From Actinomycetota bacterium (GTDB lineage Bacteria; Actinomycetota; Actinomycetes; Propionibacteriales; Nocardioidaceae), in contig WLJH01000009.1 in the NCBI GenBank assembly GCA_009701885.1, forward strand, positions 1 through 64,000: DNA of 64,000 bases, in the 5' to 3' direction. The notes beneath the pieces are model-generated. The model was not told where the DNA came from. It did no database searches and worked only from the letters and a program-made list of their open reading frames with translations. Below, in pieces: positions 41,845 through 55,642 of the stretch. Numbering within the stretch: the first letter of the stretch is position 1; each line of letters opens with the position of its first letter. A program made the translations under genes and the position numbers.

Positions 41845-42575
41845 GCGCGGCCCTGGGTCAGCGCGAGGGCGTCCTCGAGGGTGAAGCGCCCCTCGTAGAG
41901 CGCCGTGCCGGCGATCGCGCCCTCGACGCCGATCGGCACCAGGTCCATGAGCGCGCGGATGTCGTCGAGGGTCGTGACGCCGCCGGAGGCCACGACCGGC
42001 GCGGAGGTGACGGCGCAGACGTCGCGGAGCAGCTGCAGGTTGGGCCCGGCGAGCATCCCGTCCTTGTTGACGTCGGTGACGACGTACCGGGCGCACCCCT
42101 CGGAGTCGAGCCGGGCCAGCACGTCGTAGAGGTCACCGCCCTCGCGGGTCCAGCCGCGGGCGGCGAGCGTGCGCCCACGGACGTCGAGGCCGATCGCGAC
42201 CCGGTCGCCGTGCTCGGCGATCACCTTGGCGCACCACTCCGGCTGCTCGAGCGCGGCGGTGCCGATGTTGACCCGGGTGCAGCCGGTCGCCAGCGCTGCC
42301 TCGAGCGACTCGTCGTCGCGGATGCCGCCGCTCATCTCGACCTTGATGTCGAGGGCACCGACGATCTCGGCCTGGAGCTCCCGGTTGGTGCCGCGGCCGA
42401 AGGCAGCATCGAGGTCGACCAGGTGCAGCCACTCCGCGCCGGCGTCCTGCCAGCGGCGGGCCGCGGCCACAGGGTCGCCGTAGACGCGCTCGGAGCCGGC
42501 GACGCCCTGGGCGAGCTGGACGGCCCGGCCCTCGGTGATGTCGACGGCGGGCAGCAGCTCGAGGTAGTCGCTCAT
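41841..42575 (-). CDS. priA: HisA/TrpF bifunctional isomerase PriA
   Basis: A 244-residue (beta/alpha)8 isomerase. The N-terminal [15 protein letters not shown] holds the first catalytic aspartate and [16 protein letters not shown] the second. The segment [19 protein letters not shown] is characteristic of actinobacterial PriA, whose loop arginine allows it to act on both ProFAR (histidine) and PRA (tryptophan). No trpF is seen in this window, which agrees with dual function. ATG at 42575 lies 77 bases after hisH. Bifunctionality is inferred from the family. Confidence 0.93.
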   Translation of the reverse strand: MSDYLELLPAVDITEGRAVQLAQGVAGSERVYGDPVAAARRWQDAGAEWLHLVDLDAAFGRGTNRELQAEIVGALDIKVEMSGGIRDDESLEAALATGCTRVNIGTAALEQPEWCAKVIAEHGDRVAIGLDVRGRTLAARGWTREGGDLYDVLARLDSEGCARYVVTDVNKDGMLAGPNLQLLRDVCAVTSAPVVASGGVTTLDDIRALMDLVPIGVEGAIAGTALYEGRFTLEDALALTQGRA

Positions 42576-42652
42576 GTCTTCTTCCGGTGCTCTCTTCGTG
42601 TTCGTACGCCGCTGGGCGCGGCTCGCGGGGGTGTCGGCCGGTCCGGGTCGAC

Positions 42653-43303
42653 TCAGAGGGTGGCGACCCAGTTGCGCAGGAGCGCGGCGCCGGCGTCCCC
42701 GGACTTCTCGGGGTGGAACTGGGTGGCCCACAGCGGGCCGTTCTCGACCGCCGCCACGAAGCGGTCACCGGTCTCGGGCGTGGGACCGGTCTCGGTCCAG
42801 GTGACCAGGGGCGCGCGGGTGCGGTCGTTGGTCACCAGCGTCCAGTCACGCACGCCGTAGGAGTGGACGAAGTAGAACCGCTCGTCCTCGACCCCGGCGA
42901 ACATCTGCGAGCCCTCGGGCACCGCGACCGTGTTCCAGCCCATGTGCGGCACCACGGGCGCCTGCAGTCGCTCAACCAGGCCGGGCCACTCGTCGCAACC
43001 CTCGGTCTCGACCCCGTGCTCGATCCCGCGGGCGAAGAGCACCTGCATGCCGACGCAGATCCCGAGCACGGGACGCCCGCCTGCGAGCCGACGCCCGATG
43101 ATCCGCTCGCCCTTTACGGCCAGCAGGCCGGCCATGCACGCGGCGTACGCCCCCACGCCGGGCACGAGCAGGCCGTCGGCCTCCAGCGCGGCGTCGAAGT
43201 CGGAGGTGAGCTCGACCGCGGCACCGGCGCGCTCGACCGCGCGCACGGCGGAGCGGAGGTTGCCCGACCCGTAGTCGAGGACAACCACACGCGGAGCAGC
43301 CAT
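42653..43303 (-). CDS. hisH: imidazole glycerol phosphate synthase glutaminase subunit HisH
   Basis: A 216-residue class I glutamine amidotransferase. The nucleophile cysteine lies in [10 protein letters not shown] (near residue 80), and the His-Glu pair in TQFHPEKSG (near 196). It opens [13 protein letters not shown], the usual HisH start. It supplies ammonia through a tunnel to HisF, two genes downstream. The ATG at 43303 directly abuts the hisB stop. Confidence 0.96.
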   Translation of the reverse strand: MAAPRVVVLDYGSGNLRSAVRAVERAGAAVELTSDFDAALEADGLLVPGVGAYAACMAGLLAVKGERIIGRRLAGGRPVLGICVGMQVLFARGIEHGVETEGCDEWPGLVERLQAPVVPHMGWNTVAVPEGSQMFAGVEDERFYFVHSYGVRDWTLVTNDRTRAPLVTWTETGPTPETGDRFVAAVENGPLWATQFHPEKSGDAGAALLRNWVATL

Positions 43304-43912
43304 CTACAGCGTTCCCTTGGTGCTGGGCACGCCGGTCTCGCGCGGGTCGATCGCGACCGCGTCGCGGAACGCCCGGGCGAACGCCTTGAACTGCGTCTCC
43401 ACGATGTGGTGCGGCTCGCGGCCGGCCAGCACCCGCACGTGGATCGCGAGGTGGGCGTGGAAGGCGATCGTCTCGAAGACGTGCTTGGTCAGGGACCCCA
43501 GGTAGGAGACCCCGGAACCGCCGAGCTGGACGTACTGCTGGCCCTCGGGCTCGCCGGTGTGCACGCAGTAGGGGCGACCGGAGACGTCGACGACGGCCTG
43601 GACCAGCGCCTCGTCGAGCGGCACGGTGGCGTCGCCGAAGCGGCGCACCCCGGTCTTGTCGCCCAGCGCCTGGCGCAGGGCCTGGCCGAGCGCGATCGCG
43701 GTGTCCTCGACGGTGTGGTGGGCGTCGATGTGCACGTCGCCCTCGGTCTGCACCGTCAGGTCGACCAGCGCGTGCCGCGCGAAGGCGGTGAGCATGTGGT
43801 CGTAGAAGCCGACGCCGGTCGAGATGTCGTGGCGGCCGGTCCCGTCGAGGTCGACCTCGACGAGCACTTTGGACTCGCTGGTCTGGCGCTCCACGCGTCC
43901 GGTGCGGCTCAT
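43304..43912 (-). CDS. hisB: imidazoleglycerol-phosphate dehydratase
   Basis: A 202-residue manganese enzyme of histidine synthesis. Both His-rich metal motifs are present: [22 protein letters not shown] (near residue 69), [12 protein letters not shown] and [16 protein letters not shown] (near 168). It is a stand-alone dehydratase, with no phosphatase domain. ATG at 43912 overlaps the hisC stop by 4 bases (ATGA). Confidence 0.97.
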   Translation of the reverse strand: MSRTGRVERQTSESKVLVEVDLDGTGRHDISTGVGFYDHMLTAFARHALVDLTVQTEGDVHIDAHHTVEDTAIALGQALRQALGDKTGVRRFGDATVPLDEALVQAVVDVSGRPYCVHTGEPEGQQYVQLGGSGVSYLGSLTKHVFETIAFHAHLAIHVRVLAGREPHHIVETQFKAFARAFRDAVAIDPRETGVPSTKGTL

Positions 43913-45048
43913 GACTCTCTCCTCAGCTCTTCGCGTGCACCCGACTCCTCGAGCACCACGTCCACGGCGGCGCGGAACGCCGCCATCTCCTCGGGTGTCC
44001 CGATGGACACCCGCAGCCAGCCCTCGGGACCGACCTCGCGGACGAGGACACCCTCGTCCAGCAACCGCTGCCACACAGCATGCCGGTCCGCGAACCTGCC
44101 GAACAACGCGAAGTTCGCGTCGGAGTCGGCCACCTGCAGCCCGCGACCCCGCAGCCAGGCCACGCACTCGTCGCGCTCGCGGCGCAGGTCGTCCACCTTG
44201 CCGAGCAGCTCCTCGTGGTGGCGCAGTGCCGCCAGCGCGACGGCCTGGCTGACCGCGGACAGGTGGTAGGGCAGGCGCACGACCCGGATCGCGTCGCAGA
44301 TCGCGGGGTCGGCGGCGAGGTAGCCCAGCCGCAGGCCGGCGCCCGCGAAGGCCTTGCTCATGGTGCGGCTGACCACCAGGTTGCGGTGGGTCGGCAGCAG
44401 CTCGACGGCGCTCGGCGTCCCGGCGCGGCGGAACTCGCCGTACGCCTCGTCGACGACCAGCAGGCCGTCCTCGCCGAGGGCGTCGCACAGCCGCCCGACC
44501 GCCTCCGGAGCCAGCGCTGTGCCGGTCGGGTTGTTCGGGCTAGGCAGCAGCACGACGCTCGGCCGCTCGGCCTCGACCAGCGTGACCGCCGCATCCAGGT
44601 CGAGGGTGAAGTCCTCCGCGCGGTGCCCGACCACGAAGCGCGAGTGGGTGTCGCGGGCGTACTCGGGATACATCGAGTACGTCGGCGCGAAGCTCACCAC
44701 CGTGCGTCCCGGTCCCCCAAAGGCCTGCAGGAGCTGCAGCATCACCTCGTTGGAGCCGTTGGCCGCCCAGACCTGCTCGGCGGTGATCGGCTGCTGGCCG
44801 GGGGCCACGTCGCGGGAGAGGTACGCCGCCAGCGCCTCGCGCAGGGCCAGGTGCTCACGGTCGGGGTAGCGGTTCAGCCCGCGCGCCGCCTCCGCGGCCG
44901 CGGCGGCGATGTCGGCGACGCAGGCCTCGGAGGGCCCGTAGGGGTTCTCGTTGGTGTTGAGCTGCACGGGCGCGACCTCCAGCGAGAGCTGGGGGGCGCC
45001 GTAGGGCGCAAGGCCGCGCAGCTCCTCGCGGAGCGGCGGGAAGGTCAT
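43909..45048 (-). CDS. hisC: histidinol-phosphate aminotransferase
   Basis: A 379-residue PLP enzyme, fold type I, exchanging glutamate and imidazole-acetol phosphate. The N-terminal [13 protein letters not shown] is typical. The PLP-binding lysine is in [17 protein letters not shown] (near residue 236), with phosphate contacts in [18 protein letters not shown] and [13 protein letters not shown] at 45048 lies 5 bases after the hisD stop. Confidence 0.95.
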   Translation of the reverse strand: MTFPPLREELRGLAPYGAPQLSLEVAPVQLNTNENPYGPSEACVADIAAAAAEAARGLNRYPDREHLALREALAAYLSRDVAPGQQPITAEQVWAANGSNEVMLQLLQAFGGPGRTVVSFAPTYSMYPEYARDTHSRFVVGHRAEDFTLDLDAAVTLVEAERPSVVLLPSPNNPTGTALAPEAVGRLCDALGEDGLLVVDEAYGEFRRAGTPSAVELLPTHRNLVVSRTMSKAFAGAGLRLGYLAADPAICDAIRVVRLPYHLSAVSQAVALAALRHHEELLGKVDDLRRERDECVAWLRGRGLQVADSDANFALFGRFADRHAVWQRLLDEGVLVREVGPEGWLRVSIGTPEEMAAFRAAVDVVLEESGAREELRRES

Positions 45049-45053
45049 GGGGC

Positions 45054-46370
45054 CTACTTCTGGAAGCGGATGCGGATGGACTGCCCGTGACCGGGCAGGT
45101 CCTCGGCCTCGGCGAGCGTGACGACGTGGTCGGCCACCGCCTCCAGGCCCTCGCGGGAGTAGTCCACGACGTGGATCGACTTGGTGAACGCCCGCACCGA
45201 CAGCCCCGAGGAGTGGCAGGCACAGCCGCCGGTGGGCAGCACGTGGTTGGAGCCCGCGCAGTAGTCGCCCAGCGCGGTCGGCGCGTGGTCGCCGATGAAG
45301 ATGGCGCCGGCGTTGCGGATGCGCGCCGCGACGGCCGCGGCGTCACGGGTCTGGATCTCCAGGTGCTCGGCGGCGTACGCGTCGCAGACCGCGACGCCCT
45401 GGTCGAGGTCGTCGACCAGCACGATCGCGGACTGGTTGCCGCCGAGGGCGGTCTTGACGCGCTCGACGTGACCGGTCGTCGCGACCTGCTTGTCCAGCTC
45501 GGCGTCGACGTCGTCGGCCAGGGTCGCGGAGTCGGTGATCAGCACCGCCGCGGCCAGCGGGTCGTGCTCGGCCTCGGCGATCAGGTCGGCGGCGACGTAC
45601 GCCGCGTCCGCGGTCTCGTCGGCCAGGATGGCCACCTCGGTGGGGCCGGCCTCGGAGTCGACGCCGATGAGCCCCTTGAGCAGCCGCTTGGCGGTGACCA
45701 CCCAGATGTTCCCGGGCCCGGTGACCAGGTCGACCCTGGCGCACGGGCCGGTGCCGTAGGCGAACATCGCGATCGCCTGGGCGCCACCGACGGCGTAGAC
45801 CTCGTCGACACCGAGCAGCGCGCACGCGGCCAGGATCGTGGGGTGCGGCAGCCCGCCGAACTCGGCCTGCGGCGGGCTGGCCAGGGCCAGCGACGGCACG
45901 CCGGCCACCTGGGCAGGCACGACGTTCATCAGGACGCTCGAGACCAACGGCGCCAGGCCGCCCGGGACGTAGAGCCCCACGCGGCCGACCGGGACCTTGC
46001 GGTGCACGACCCGGGCGCCCGGGCCGAGGTCGGTGACGACGTCGTGCTCGAGCTCGCCCTCGCTGGCCACGCGCAGGCGCCGGATCGACTCCTCGAGGCC
46101 GGCACGGATCGCGGGGTCGAGCTCGTCGAGCGCGCGGGTCATCGCCTCGACGGGGACCCGGATGTCGGTCTGGGTCACGCCGTCGAACTTCTGCGACATC
46201 TCCAGGATCGCCTCGAGGCCGCGGGTGCGGACCTCCTCGCAGATCGCATGGGTCGCCGGCACCGCCGCCTCGACGTCGAAGTCGGCGCGCGGCAGGGCCG
46301 TCCGGTAGTCGAACGGCTCACCCACCGCGCGGCCGGTGGCGGCGCTGCGCAGGTCGATGCGGCGGATCAT
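45054..46370 (-). CDS. hisD: histidinol dehydrogenase
   Basis: A 438-residue NAD- and zinc-dependent enzyme making the last two oxidations to histidine. The HisD signature region [15 protein letters not shown] near residue 260 carries the zinc-binding histidine. [15 protein letters not shown] and the catalytic [21 protein letters not shown] are also seen. The start is ATG at 46370, 7 bases after TAGACT, so the whole his operon likely begins as a leaderless mRNA. Codons further upstream lack family similarity. Confidence 0.97.
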   Translation of the reverse strand: MIRRIDLRSAATGRAVGEPFDYRTALPRADFDVEAAVPATHAICEEVRTRGLEAILEMSQKFDGVTQTDIRVPVEAMTRALDELDPAIRAGLEESIRRLRVASEGELEHDVVTDLGPGARVVHRKVPVGRVGLYVPGGLAPLVSSVLMNVVPAQVAGVPSLALASPPQAEFGGLPHPTILAACALLGVDEVYAVGGAQAIAMFAYGTGPCARVDLVTGPGNIWVVTAKRLLKGLIGVDSEAGPTEVAILADETADAAYVAADLIAEAEHDPLAAAVLITDSATLADDVDAELDKQVATTGHVERVKTALGGNQSAIVLVDDLDQGVAVCDAYAAEHLEIQTRDAAAVAARIRNAGAIFIGDHAPTALGDYCAGSNHVLPTGGCACHSSGLSVRAFTKSIHVVDYSREGLEAVADHVVTLAEAEDLPGHGQSIRIRFQK

Positions 46371-46377
46371 GGTCCCG

Positions 46378-46383
46378 AGTCTA
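46378..46383 (-). promoter_or_regulatory. -10 element TAGACT, leaderless promoter of the his operon
   Basis: On the minus strand TAGACT, then CGGGACC, then the hisD ATG at 46370. I see no leader peptide or attenuator in the 116-base gap. Confidence 0.6.
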
Positions 46384-46474
46384 CGAGCGGGGTCGAGCCG
46401 GTTCCCCATCCCCGCCCCGCGGTGGACGTGCGGCGGGTGGTGGCTCACACCCCTCCGTGGCTGGTCGGGTGTTC

Positions 46475-46480
46475 TAACCT
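46475..46480 (+). promoter_or_regulatory. -10 element TAACCT, leaderless promoter of the LON-domain gene
   Basis: TAACCT, then CGACCC, then the GTG at 46487. There is no Shine-Dalgarno. Confidence 0.55.
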
Positions 46481-46486
46481 CGACCC

Positions 46487-47161
46487 GTGCCCGACTCGCT
46501 GCCGATGTTCCCGCTGAACTCGGTGCTGTTCCCGGGTGTCACCGTCCCTCTCCGGGTCTTCGAGGACCGCTACCGCGCGCTGGTCCACCACCTGCTGCGG
46601 ATCGAGGACCCCACCCAGCGGCTCTTCGGCTCGGTCGGCATCCGCGAGGGCTACGAGGTCGGCGAGCACGGTGCGCAGTCGCTCTACCGGGTCGGGGTCC
46701 GCCTCCAGCTCACCGAGGCCGAGCAGCACCCGGACGGCACCTTCTCGATCCTGGCCGTCGGTCGCGATCGCTTCGAGCTGGACCACCTCGACGGCTCCGG
46801 CACCTTCCCCGCCGGGCAGGTGCAGCTGCGCGAGGAGGTCGAGCCGCCGCTCGACGCGGCGCTGGAGGACCTGATGGACCGGGCCCGGGCCACCTTCACC
46901 GCCTACCGGGCGGCCCTGGCGGAGATCCGCGCGGACCCGCACGAGGGCGTGCTGCCCCAGGACCCGACGTACCTCTCCTGGACGCTGGCGGCCAGCGCTC
47001 CGCTGCCGATGCCCGAGCGGCAGGCGCTGCTCGAGGCCGACGACGCCGCCGACCGGCTGCGGCTGGTCACCGACCTGCTGCGCGACGAGCTGCGGGCGAT
47101 CAACGTCATCCCCTCGCTGCCGGCCACCGAGGTCGCGCGCACCCGCTGGTCGCCGAACTGA
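46487..47161 (+). CDS. LON peptidase substrate-binding domain protein
   Basis: A 224-residue protein consisting only of the Lon N-terminal (PUA-like) substrate-binding domain plus a helical end. The hallmark [24 protein letters not shown] is at residues 5-28. No ATPase or protease domain follows, so it is not a Lon protease. Such proteins are common and uncharacterised; a role in protein quality control is a family-based guess. It is divergent from hisD. Confidence 0.92.
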   Translation: MPDSLPMFPLNSVLFPGVTVPLRVFEDRYRALVHHLLRIEDPTQRLFGSVGIREGYEVGEHGAQSLYRVGVRLQLTEAEQHPDGTFSILAVGRDRFELDHLDGSGTFPAGQVQLREEVEPPLDAALEDLMDRARATFTAYRAALAEIRADPHEGVLPQDPTYLSWTLAASAPLPMPERQALLEADDAADRLRLVTDLLRDELRAINVIPSLPATEVARTRWSPN

Positions 47162-47284
47162 GCTGCCAGGGCCCGTCCGAGGCACGAGGACGGTCCCGTC
47201 GGCGGCGAAGGTCGAGCTGGCCCGCGGCTGAGGGACGAAGCCGTGACAGGGGTGTCGAGACCCCGCAAGACGAAAGGTGACCTG

Positions 47285-47770
47285 ATGTCGAGGAAGAACG
47301 CCGGCGGCACCCCCGCCACCGTGGCGCTGACCCGCGCCGGCATCGACTTCACCCTGCGCCCCTACGAGCACGACCCGCGCGCGGAGTCCTACGGGCTCGA
47401 GGCGGCCGCAGCGCTCGGGGTGGCGCCCGAGCGAGTGTTCAAGACGCTGCTGGCCGACCTCGACGGGCAGCTGGTCGTGGGCGTCGTGCCCGTCACCGGA
47501 CAGCTGGACCTCAAGGCGCTGGCCCGGGCGCTGGGTGGCAGCCGGGCCGCGATGGCCGACCCCGCGGCCGCCGAGCGCGCGACGGGGTACGTCGTCGGCG
47601 GCATCTCCCCCATCGGCCAGCGCAAGCGGCACCGGACCGTGGTCGACGAGTCGGCGCTCACCCACGACCGGGTGCTCGTCTCCGGGGGACGCCGCGGCCT
47701 CGACATCGAGCTGGCACCGGCCGACCTGCTGGCCGTCACCGACGCGGTGACGGCCAGGATCGGCCGCTGA
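47285..47770 (+). CDS. ybaK: YbaK/EbsC family Cys-tRNA(Pro) deacylase
   Basis: A 161-residue trans-editing enzyme that hydrolyses Cys-tRNA(Pro) mischarged by prolyl-tRNA synthetase. The catalytic lysine fits FKTLLADLDGQLVVGVVPV (near residue 50). GYVVGGISPIGQRKRHRTVVDE (near 102) is the family signature. ATG at 47285 has AAAGGTGA just upstream. It follows the LON-domain gene by 123 bases, a stretch where I see no other gene. Confidence 0.92.
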   Translation: MSRKNAGGTPATVALTRAGIDFTLRPYEHDPRAESYGLEAAAALGVAPERVFKTLLADLDGQLVVGVVPVTGQLDLKALARALGGSRAAMADPAAAERATGYVVGGISPIGQRKRHRTVVDESALTHDRVLVSGGRRGLDIELAPADLLAVTDAVTARIGR

Positions 47771-47815
47771 CGACACGGCGGCTCCCGCCGCTGCCCTCCT
47801 GCGGTCCGCTCCGGG

Positions 47816-49498
47816 TCAGTCGTCGGTCGTGACCCGCAGGACCAGCCGGCTGGTGCCGTCCTCGGTCGAGGCGCTCAGCCCCAGTGCCTGGAGCGGCTCG
47901 AGGTTGTCCAGCACCTCGTCGTCCTCACCCTCGGGCATCGAGCCGCGGACCAGGTCGACGAGCGCGTCCGCGTCGAGGAACAGCAGGCCGTCGACGTCGT
48001 CGGCGTCCGGGACGGCGTGCTGGAAGCGCTCGTCCTCACCCAGGGACCCGTCCGCGGCAGCGACCTCCTCCGCCCACGCCTCGTCGAGGCCCAGGACCAC
48101 GCGCCCGTCCTCCCCGACCACCACGGGCTCCACGCCCAGGAACGCCGCCAGACCGAAGCCGAGGCCCTCGGCCACGTCCTGGGCAGCCGCCAGCTCCCCG
48201 GTCGTCAGCAGTGCCACCGGGAGCTCGGTCGTCGTGCCGGCGACCAGTCCCTCCACGTCGAGCCCGGGGCCCACGGCCAGCCCGACGGCATCACCGAGCA
48301 GCGCGACCGGGTCGAGCTCCAGCGGACCCAGCAGGCCCTCGACCATGTCGTCGGCGTCCGCGCCGAGCCCGCTCTCCAGCTGCTCGAGGCCCTCGGGGGA
48401 GAGCCCCGTGGCCCCGGCCAGGACGGTGCCTGCGGGCAGCTCGGTGACCAAGCTGCTCGCGTCACCGGTGTCCTCGGCGTCCGCGGCGGCGAGGAGCTCG
48501 GAGTCGCCCAGGCCACCGGCCATCTCCAGCTCCATCGAGCCGTCGACGAAGCGCACGGTCGCGGCCGCACCCTCGAAGGCCTCGATCGCCTCCTCCAGCT
48601 GCTCCTCGGGCGAGGGCTCTTCGGAGGTGGCGGCGACGGTCGAGGCGGTGGTGGTCGTGGTGGCGGTCAGGGCGACGGGGTCGCTGATCGAGCCCTCGAG
48701 GACCGGCTCACCCAGGTCGCCGAAGAACCCGTCCAGCGCGTCCTGGAGGTAGTCGGCGGCCGCGGGCGCGGCGTACATCGTGAGCACGCCGGGCTCCCCT
48801 GCCTCCCCGGTCCAGCGCTGGAAGTCCTCGTCGTCGGCGAGCGTGCCCTCGTCGAGGTCGGCGAGCACGGCGTCGAGGGCCGTCTCGTCCGGGGCCAGCA
48901 CGACCCAGCCGTCCCGCACGTGGTACGCGCTGCCCTCCGCGTCGTCAGCCCCGAGGTCGCCGTCGTCGCAGGCCAGGAGGGCGTCCATGCCCTCGACGGC
49001 AGCGTCCTCGTCGGTGGTCTCCACGGCCAGCACGACCTTCGGCTGGTCGTCGACGGGCACGGCAGCCACGCCCAGGCGGTCACCGAGCCACGGCTCGAGG
49101 TGCTCTTCGTAGGTCAGGTCGTCGCAGGGGGCGGTCCCGAGGAACGCCGTGCCGAGGGTCTGCTTGAGGTCGATGTCCTCCAGCGGGCCGTCGAGGTCGA
49201 GCTCCTCGGCGATCGCGGGCAGCGAGCGCAGGGTGCTCAGCGCCTCGACCTTCTGCGAGCCGCTGGGGTCGAGGGAGAGCCCGACGTACCCCACGGCCGA
49301 GGCCGGCAGGGCCTCCGCGGCCTGGCCGCCGTCGGCCAGCCACCACCAGGCGCCCCAGGCCGCCGCGCCGACCAGCGCCACGCCGGCGACCGCCGCGCCG
49401 CCGAGCAGCAACGGTCGCTTCCGGGACCGCCCCTCCCCTGGCAGTGGCGAGCCGGCGGCGGGCTCGAGGTACTCCGGGGCGGGCGTGCCGTCGCTCAT
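47816..49498 (-). CDS. DUF3352 family membrane-anchored acidic protein
   Basis: A 560-residue protein with a short cytoplasmic N-terminus, the basic stretch RSRKRPLLLGG, and one transmembrane helix (residues ~32-52), so most of it is outside the membrane. The external part is very rich in Asp and Glu. It opens with ALPASAVGYVGLSLDPSGSQKVEALSTLR, typical of DUF3352. Three related halves or repeats of about 150 residues seem present (LPAGTVLAGATGLS resembles the first LPASAVGYVGLSLD). No catalytic motif is seen. The Shine-Dalgarno GAGGAAG precedes ATG 49498. Function unknown. Confidence 0.85.
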   Translation of the reverse strand: MSDGTPAPEYLEPAAGSPLPGEGRSRKRPLLLGGAAVAGVALVGAAAWGAWWWLADGGQAAEALPASAVGYVGLSLDPSGSQKVEALSTLRSLPAIAEELDLDGPLEDIDLKQTLGTAFLGTAPCDDLTYEEHLEPWLGDRLGVAAVPVDDQPKVVLAVETTDEDAAVEGMDALLACDDGDLGADDAEGSAYHVRDGWVVLAPDETALDAVLADLDEGTLADDEDFQRWTGEAGEPGVLTMYAAPAAADYLQDALDGFFGDLGEPVLEGSISDPVALTATTTTTASTVAATSEEPSPEEQLEEAIEAFEGAAATVRFVDGSMELEMAGGLGDSELLAAADAEDTGDASSLVTELPAGTVLAGATGLSPEGLEQLESGLGADADDMVEGLLGPLELDPVALLGDAVGLAVGPGLDVEGLVAGTTTELPVALLTTGELAAAQDVAEGLGFGLAAFLGVEPVVVGEDGRVVLGLDEAWAEEVAAADGSLGEDERFQHAVPDADDVDGLLFLDADALVDLVRGSMPEGEDDEVLDNLEPLQALGLSASTEDGTSRLVLRVTTDD

Positions 49499-49675
49499 GG
49501 TGCTTCCTCACTGTCGGGCGGGCTGGGGGCTCGTCGGGGGCGACGCTACCCGCGCCGCTGTCGAGGAGGCGCTGCCCGGGCGTGTGCTCGAGCAGCCACC
49601 CGAAGAGTAGGTCCAGGAACGGCGGTCGCGGGTGGCCGCCGCGCGAGGCTGTGGACGACAGTCTGCGGAGGACCC

Positions 49676-50274
49676 TCAGCCGCGGCCGGGACGCGCGGGG
49701 AGGAGGAAGAAGACCACGCCGACGGCCAGCACGGCACCCAGGGGCAGGGCCAGCAGCGCTCCGAGGGAGCCGAGCTCGAGGTTGTCGGGCAGCACCGTGC
49801 CGCGCGGCAGGTCGCGAGCCAGGACCTCGGGGTCCGCGGGACCGAGCCGGGTGCCGACCTGCCACATCAGCACGGAACCGAGGGCCGAGCCCACCGCGAC
49901 CGCGGCGAGCGTGCGCAGCTCGTGGCGGGCCAGGAACAACGCGCAGACCAGGCCCAGCACCACGCCGGCGCCGAGCCCGAGGGTGGTGAACAGGGCCGTC
50001 CCGGAGAACTGGTTGCGCAGTCCGTCGAGGTCGTAGCGCAGCTGGTCGTCGACCACGAACCACTGGCGCCGCACGACGATGCCGCGGGTGGGTGACCACA
50101 GCTGCTCCCACAGGACCCCGAGACCGGCGCCCGCGGCGACGAAGAGCGCCACGACGACGGGCGCCTGCCAGCGACCCGCGCCCTCACGGTGCGAGCGGCG
50201 CGGCCGCCGCGGCTCCAGGCCCGCGACACCGGTGTCGACCGGTTCCGCGTGCTGCTGTGCGTCGTGCTCGGGGG

Positions 50275-50290
<16 letters not shown>
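49676..50290 (-). CDS. DUF2567-like membrane protein
   Basis: A 204-residue protein with four predicted helices (near residues 45-63, 95-117, 122-140 and 175-198). A ~30-residue outward segment (SPTRGIVVRRQWFVVDDQLRY) lies between the first two. The arrangement resembles DUF2567 proteins of actinobacteria, though I am unsure of the family. ATG at 50290 lies inside the last codons of dnaE (16-base overlap), pointing to co-transcription with it. The 177 bases between this stop and the DUF3352 start (49499-49675) contain no gene; TAGCGT at 49543-49548 could be the DUF3352 -10. Confidence 0.75.
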
Positions 50291-53829
<3,539 letters not shown>

Positions 53830-53892
53830 CGGTGCGCTGCGTTCCCTTCAGGGTCGTCGTGCGGGCAGGAAGCGGTCTCGACACGCAGGTCG

Positions 53893-53919
53893 CTGATCCG
53901 GGGGAAGGGGATCAGACTA
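53893..53919 (-). promoter_or_regulatory. candidate dnaE promoter with overlapping palindrome
   Basis: On the minus strand TAGTCT (53919-53914) is a -10 candidate. The inverted repeat CTGATCC-N9-GGATCAG (53893-53915) starts inside it and would cover the transcription start, as an operator does. It does not resemble the actinobacterial LexA box. Confidence 0.4.
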
Positions 53920-53973
53920 CGCGAGCCGAGGGACAGACCATCGCAGGTGCCACCGACAGTCCCGGCCCCGGGC

Positions 53974-54717
53974 TCAGCCGTCGCGGGCGGCGTCCAGCGA
54001 CTCGGAGATCACCACGTGGGCGATCCGCTCGAGCCGCTCGAGGCCCAGCGCCGGCGCCCGGGTGGCGAGGTGCTCGGCGACCTCCCGCTCGCGCGCGGGA
54101 TCGCGCTCCGAGGAGGTCTTGAAGGGCTGGATCGCGCGGGTCAGCGCGGCCCGACGGGCCAGCAGGTCGCCCAGCTGGGCGTCGACCTCGTCGACGAGCG
54201 AGCGCAGGCAGGCCAGCGGCTCCGCGCCCGGCCAGACCAGGCGTACGTCGGGGGCGCGCTCCTCGTTGGCCGAGCCGTCGGTGCGCTCGAGCTCGAGCAG
54301 GCCGTGGCGGGCGTAGAAGCCGCGCGCGGGGGTGTTGGACTCGAAGACCCACAGGCAGAAGCCGTCGGGCTGCCGGGCCTGGACCAGCTCCAGCAGGGCC
54401 GCACCGACGCCGCCGCCCTGGCGTGCCGGCTGGACGTAGAGGTCGTCGAGCCAGCCCGGCGTCCAGCGGGCGTAGCCGACCGGGAGCCCGTCCACCTCGG
54501 CGACCCACGTCTCGTCGGTCGCGATCCGCGAGCGGAGCCAGCGGCGTACGTCGTCCTCGTCGTGCACCGGCTCGGGCATCGGGGCGGCCCGGCGGGCGAG
54601 GACGTGGATCAGTGCGAGGGCGTCGGCGTCCTCGGCCTCGGCAGGGCGCAGGACCAGGACCGGCTGGCCGGTCGCCGGGAGCCCGGCCCCCTCGGCGCTC
54701 GGCTCAGTGGGCGTCAC
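53974..54717 (-). CDS. GNAT acetyltransferase fused to an AroQ-type chorismate mutase domain
   Basis: A 247-residue two-domain protein. Residues ~18-165 are a GNAT fold: [15 protein letters not shown], then [20 protein letters not shown] near residue 100 with the acetyl-CoA loop, then [15 protein letters not shown]. Residues ~168-247 match type II chorismate mutase: Arg172 ([12 protein letters not shown]), Arg188 or 189 (LLARRAAL), Lys200 (PFK), Asp206, Arg209-Glu210 (DPAREREV) and Ser240 line up with active-site residues of E. coli AroQ, while the final glutamine appears to be alanine. It may make prephenate for Phe/Tyr. GTG at 54717 overlaps the rluD stop by 14 bases. The acetyl acceptor is unknown. 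Confidence 0.82.
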   Translation of the reverse strand: MTPTEPSAEGAGLPATGQPVLVLRPAEAEDADALALIHVLARRAAPMPEPVHDEDDVRRWLRSRIATDETWVAEVDGLPVGYARWTPGWLDDLYVQPARQGGGVGAALLELVQARQPDGFCLWVFESNTPARGFYARHGLLELERTDGSANEERAPDVRLVWPGAEPLACLRSLVDEVDAQLGDLLARRAALTRAIQPFKTSSERDPAREREVAEHLATRAPALGLERLERIAHVVISESLDAARDG

Positions 54718-55642
54718 GGATGACCTCGAGAGCCGCGGCGAGGTCCTCGGGGTACGTCGACTCGTACTCGACGTGGTCGCCGGTGTCGGGGTGGACGAAG
54801 CCGAGCTTGACCGCGTGCAGCCACTGCCGCTCCAGGCCCACGCGCCGCGCGAGCGCCGGGTCGGCGCCGTACGTGAGGTCACCGACGCAGGGATGCTTCA
54901 AGGCGCTCATGTGGACCCGGATCTGGTGGGTCCTCCCGGTCTCGAGGTGCACCTCGAGCAGGCTCGCGAAGCGGTGTGCCTCGAGGGTCTCGTAGTGGGT
55001 CACCGAGGCGCGACCGTCGGCCATCACCGCGAACTTGTAGTCGTGCTTGGGGTGGCGGCCGATCGGGGCGTCGACGGTGCCCTCGAGCGGGTCCGGGTGC
55101 CCCTGCACGAGCGCGTGGTAGGTCTTGTCGACGGTGCGCTTGCGGAAGGCGTCCTTGAGCACGCTGTAGGCGTGCTCGGACTTGGTGATCACCATGACTC
55201 CCGAGGTGCCCACGTCCAGGCGCTGGACGATGCCTTGGCGCTCCGAGGCCCCGCTGGTGGCGATCCGGAAGCCCGCGCCGGCCAGGTGTCCGACCACGGT
55301 CGGACCGCTCCACCCCGGCGAGGGGTGCACCGCGACGCCGACCGGCTTGTCGATCACGACGATGGACTCGTCGTCGTGGATGATCTTGATCCCCTCGACG
55401 ATCTCCGGCACCACGACCAACGGGTCGGTGAGCGTGGGGATGGTGACGTCGAGGACCGCGCCGGGCAGGACCCGGTCGCTCTTGCCGATCTCGGCACCGT
55501 CCATGCGGACCAGCCCGCCGGCGATCAGGTCGGCGGCGCGGGTGCGGGACAGGCCGAACATCCGGGCCATGGCGGCGTCGACCCGCTCCCCCGCCAGCCC
55601 GTCGGGCACCGAGAGGCTGCGCTGCTCCGAGGTCTGCGTCAT
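54704..55642 (-). CDS. rluD: RluA/RluD family pseudouridine synthase
   Basis: A 312-residue RNA-modifying enzyme. An S4 RNA-binding domain covers residues ~10-75 ([23 protein letters not shown]). The catalytic domain carries the aspartate in [17 protein letters not shown] (near residue 140) in place of the more common [15 protein letters not shown] and [13 protein letters not shown] are the usual conserved stretches. It likely modifies 23S rRNA uridines in helix 69. ATG at 55642 overlaps the lspA stop by 4 bases; this lspA-rluD pairing is widely conserved. Confidence 0.94.
   Translation of the reverse strand: MTQTSEQRSLSVPDGLAGERVDAAMARMFGLSRTRAADLIAGGLVRMDGAEIGKSDRVLPGAVLDVTIPTLTDPLVVVPEIVEGIKIIHDDESIVVIDKPVGVAVHPSPGWSGPTVVGHLAGAGFRIATSGASERQGIVQRLDVGTSGVMVITKSEHAYSVLKDAFRKRTVDKTYHALVQGHPDPLEGTVDAPIGRHPKHDYKFAVMADGRASVTHYETLEAHRFASLLEVHLETGRTHQIRVHMSALKHPCVGDLTYGADPALARRVGLERQWLHAVKLGFVHPDTGDHVEYESTYPEDLAAALEVIRDAH

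Noticed and set aside
49499..49675. Possible short gene between the DUF2567-like and DUF3352 genes
   Set aside because: Short readings such as LLFGWLLEHTPGQ occur but have no start with a ribosome site, no domain and no clear limits.
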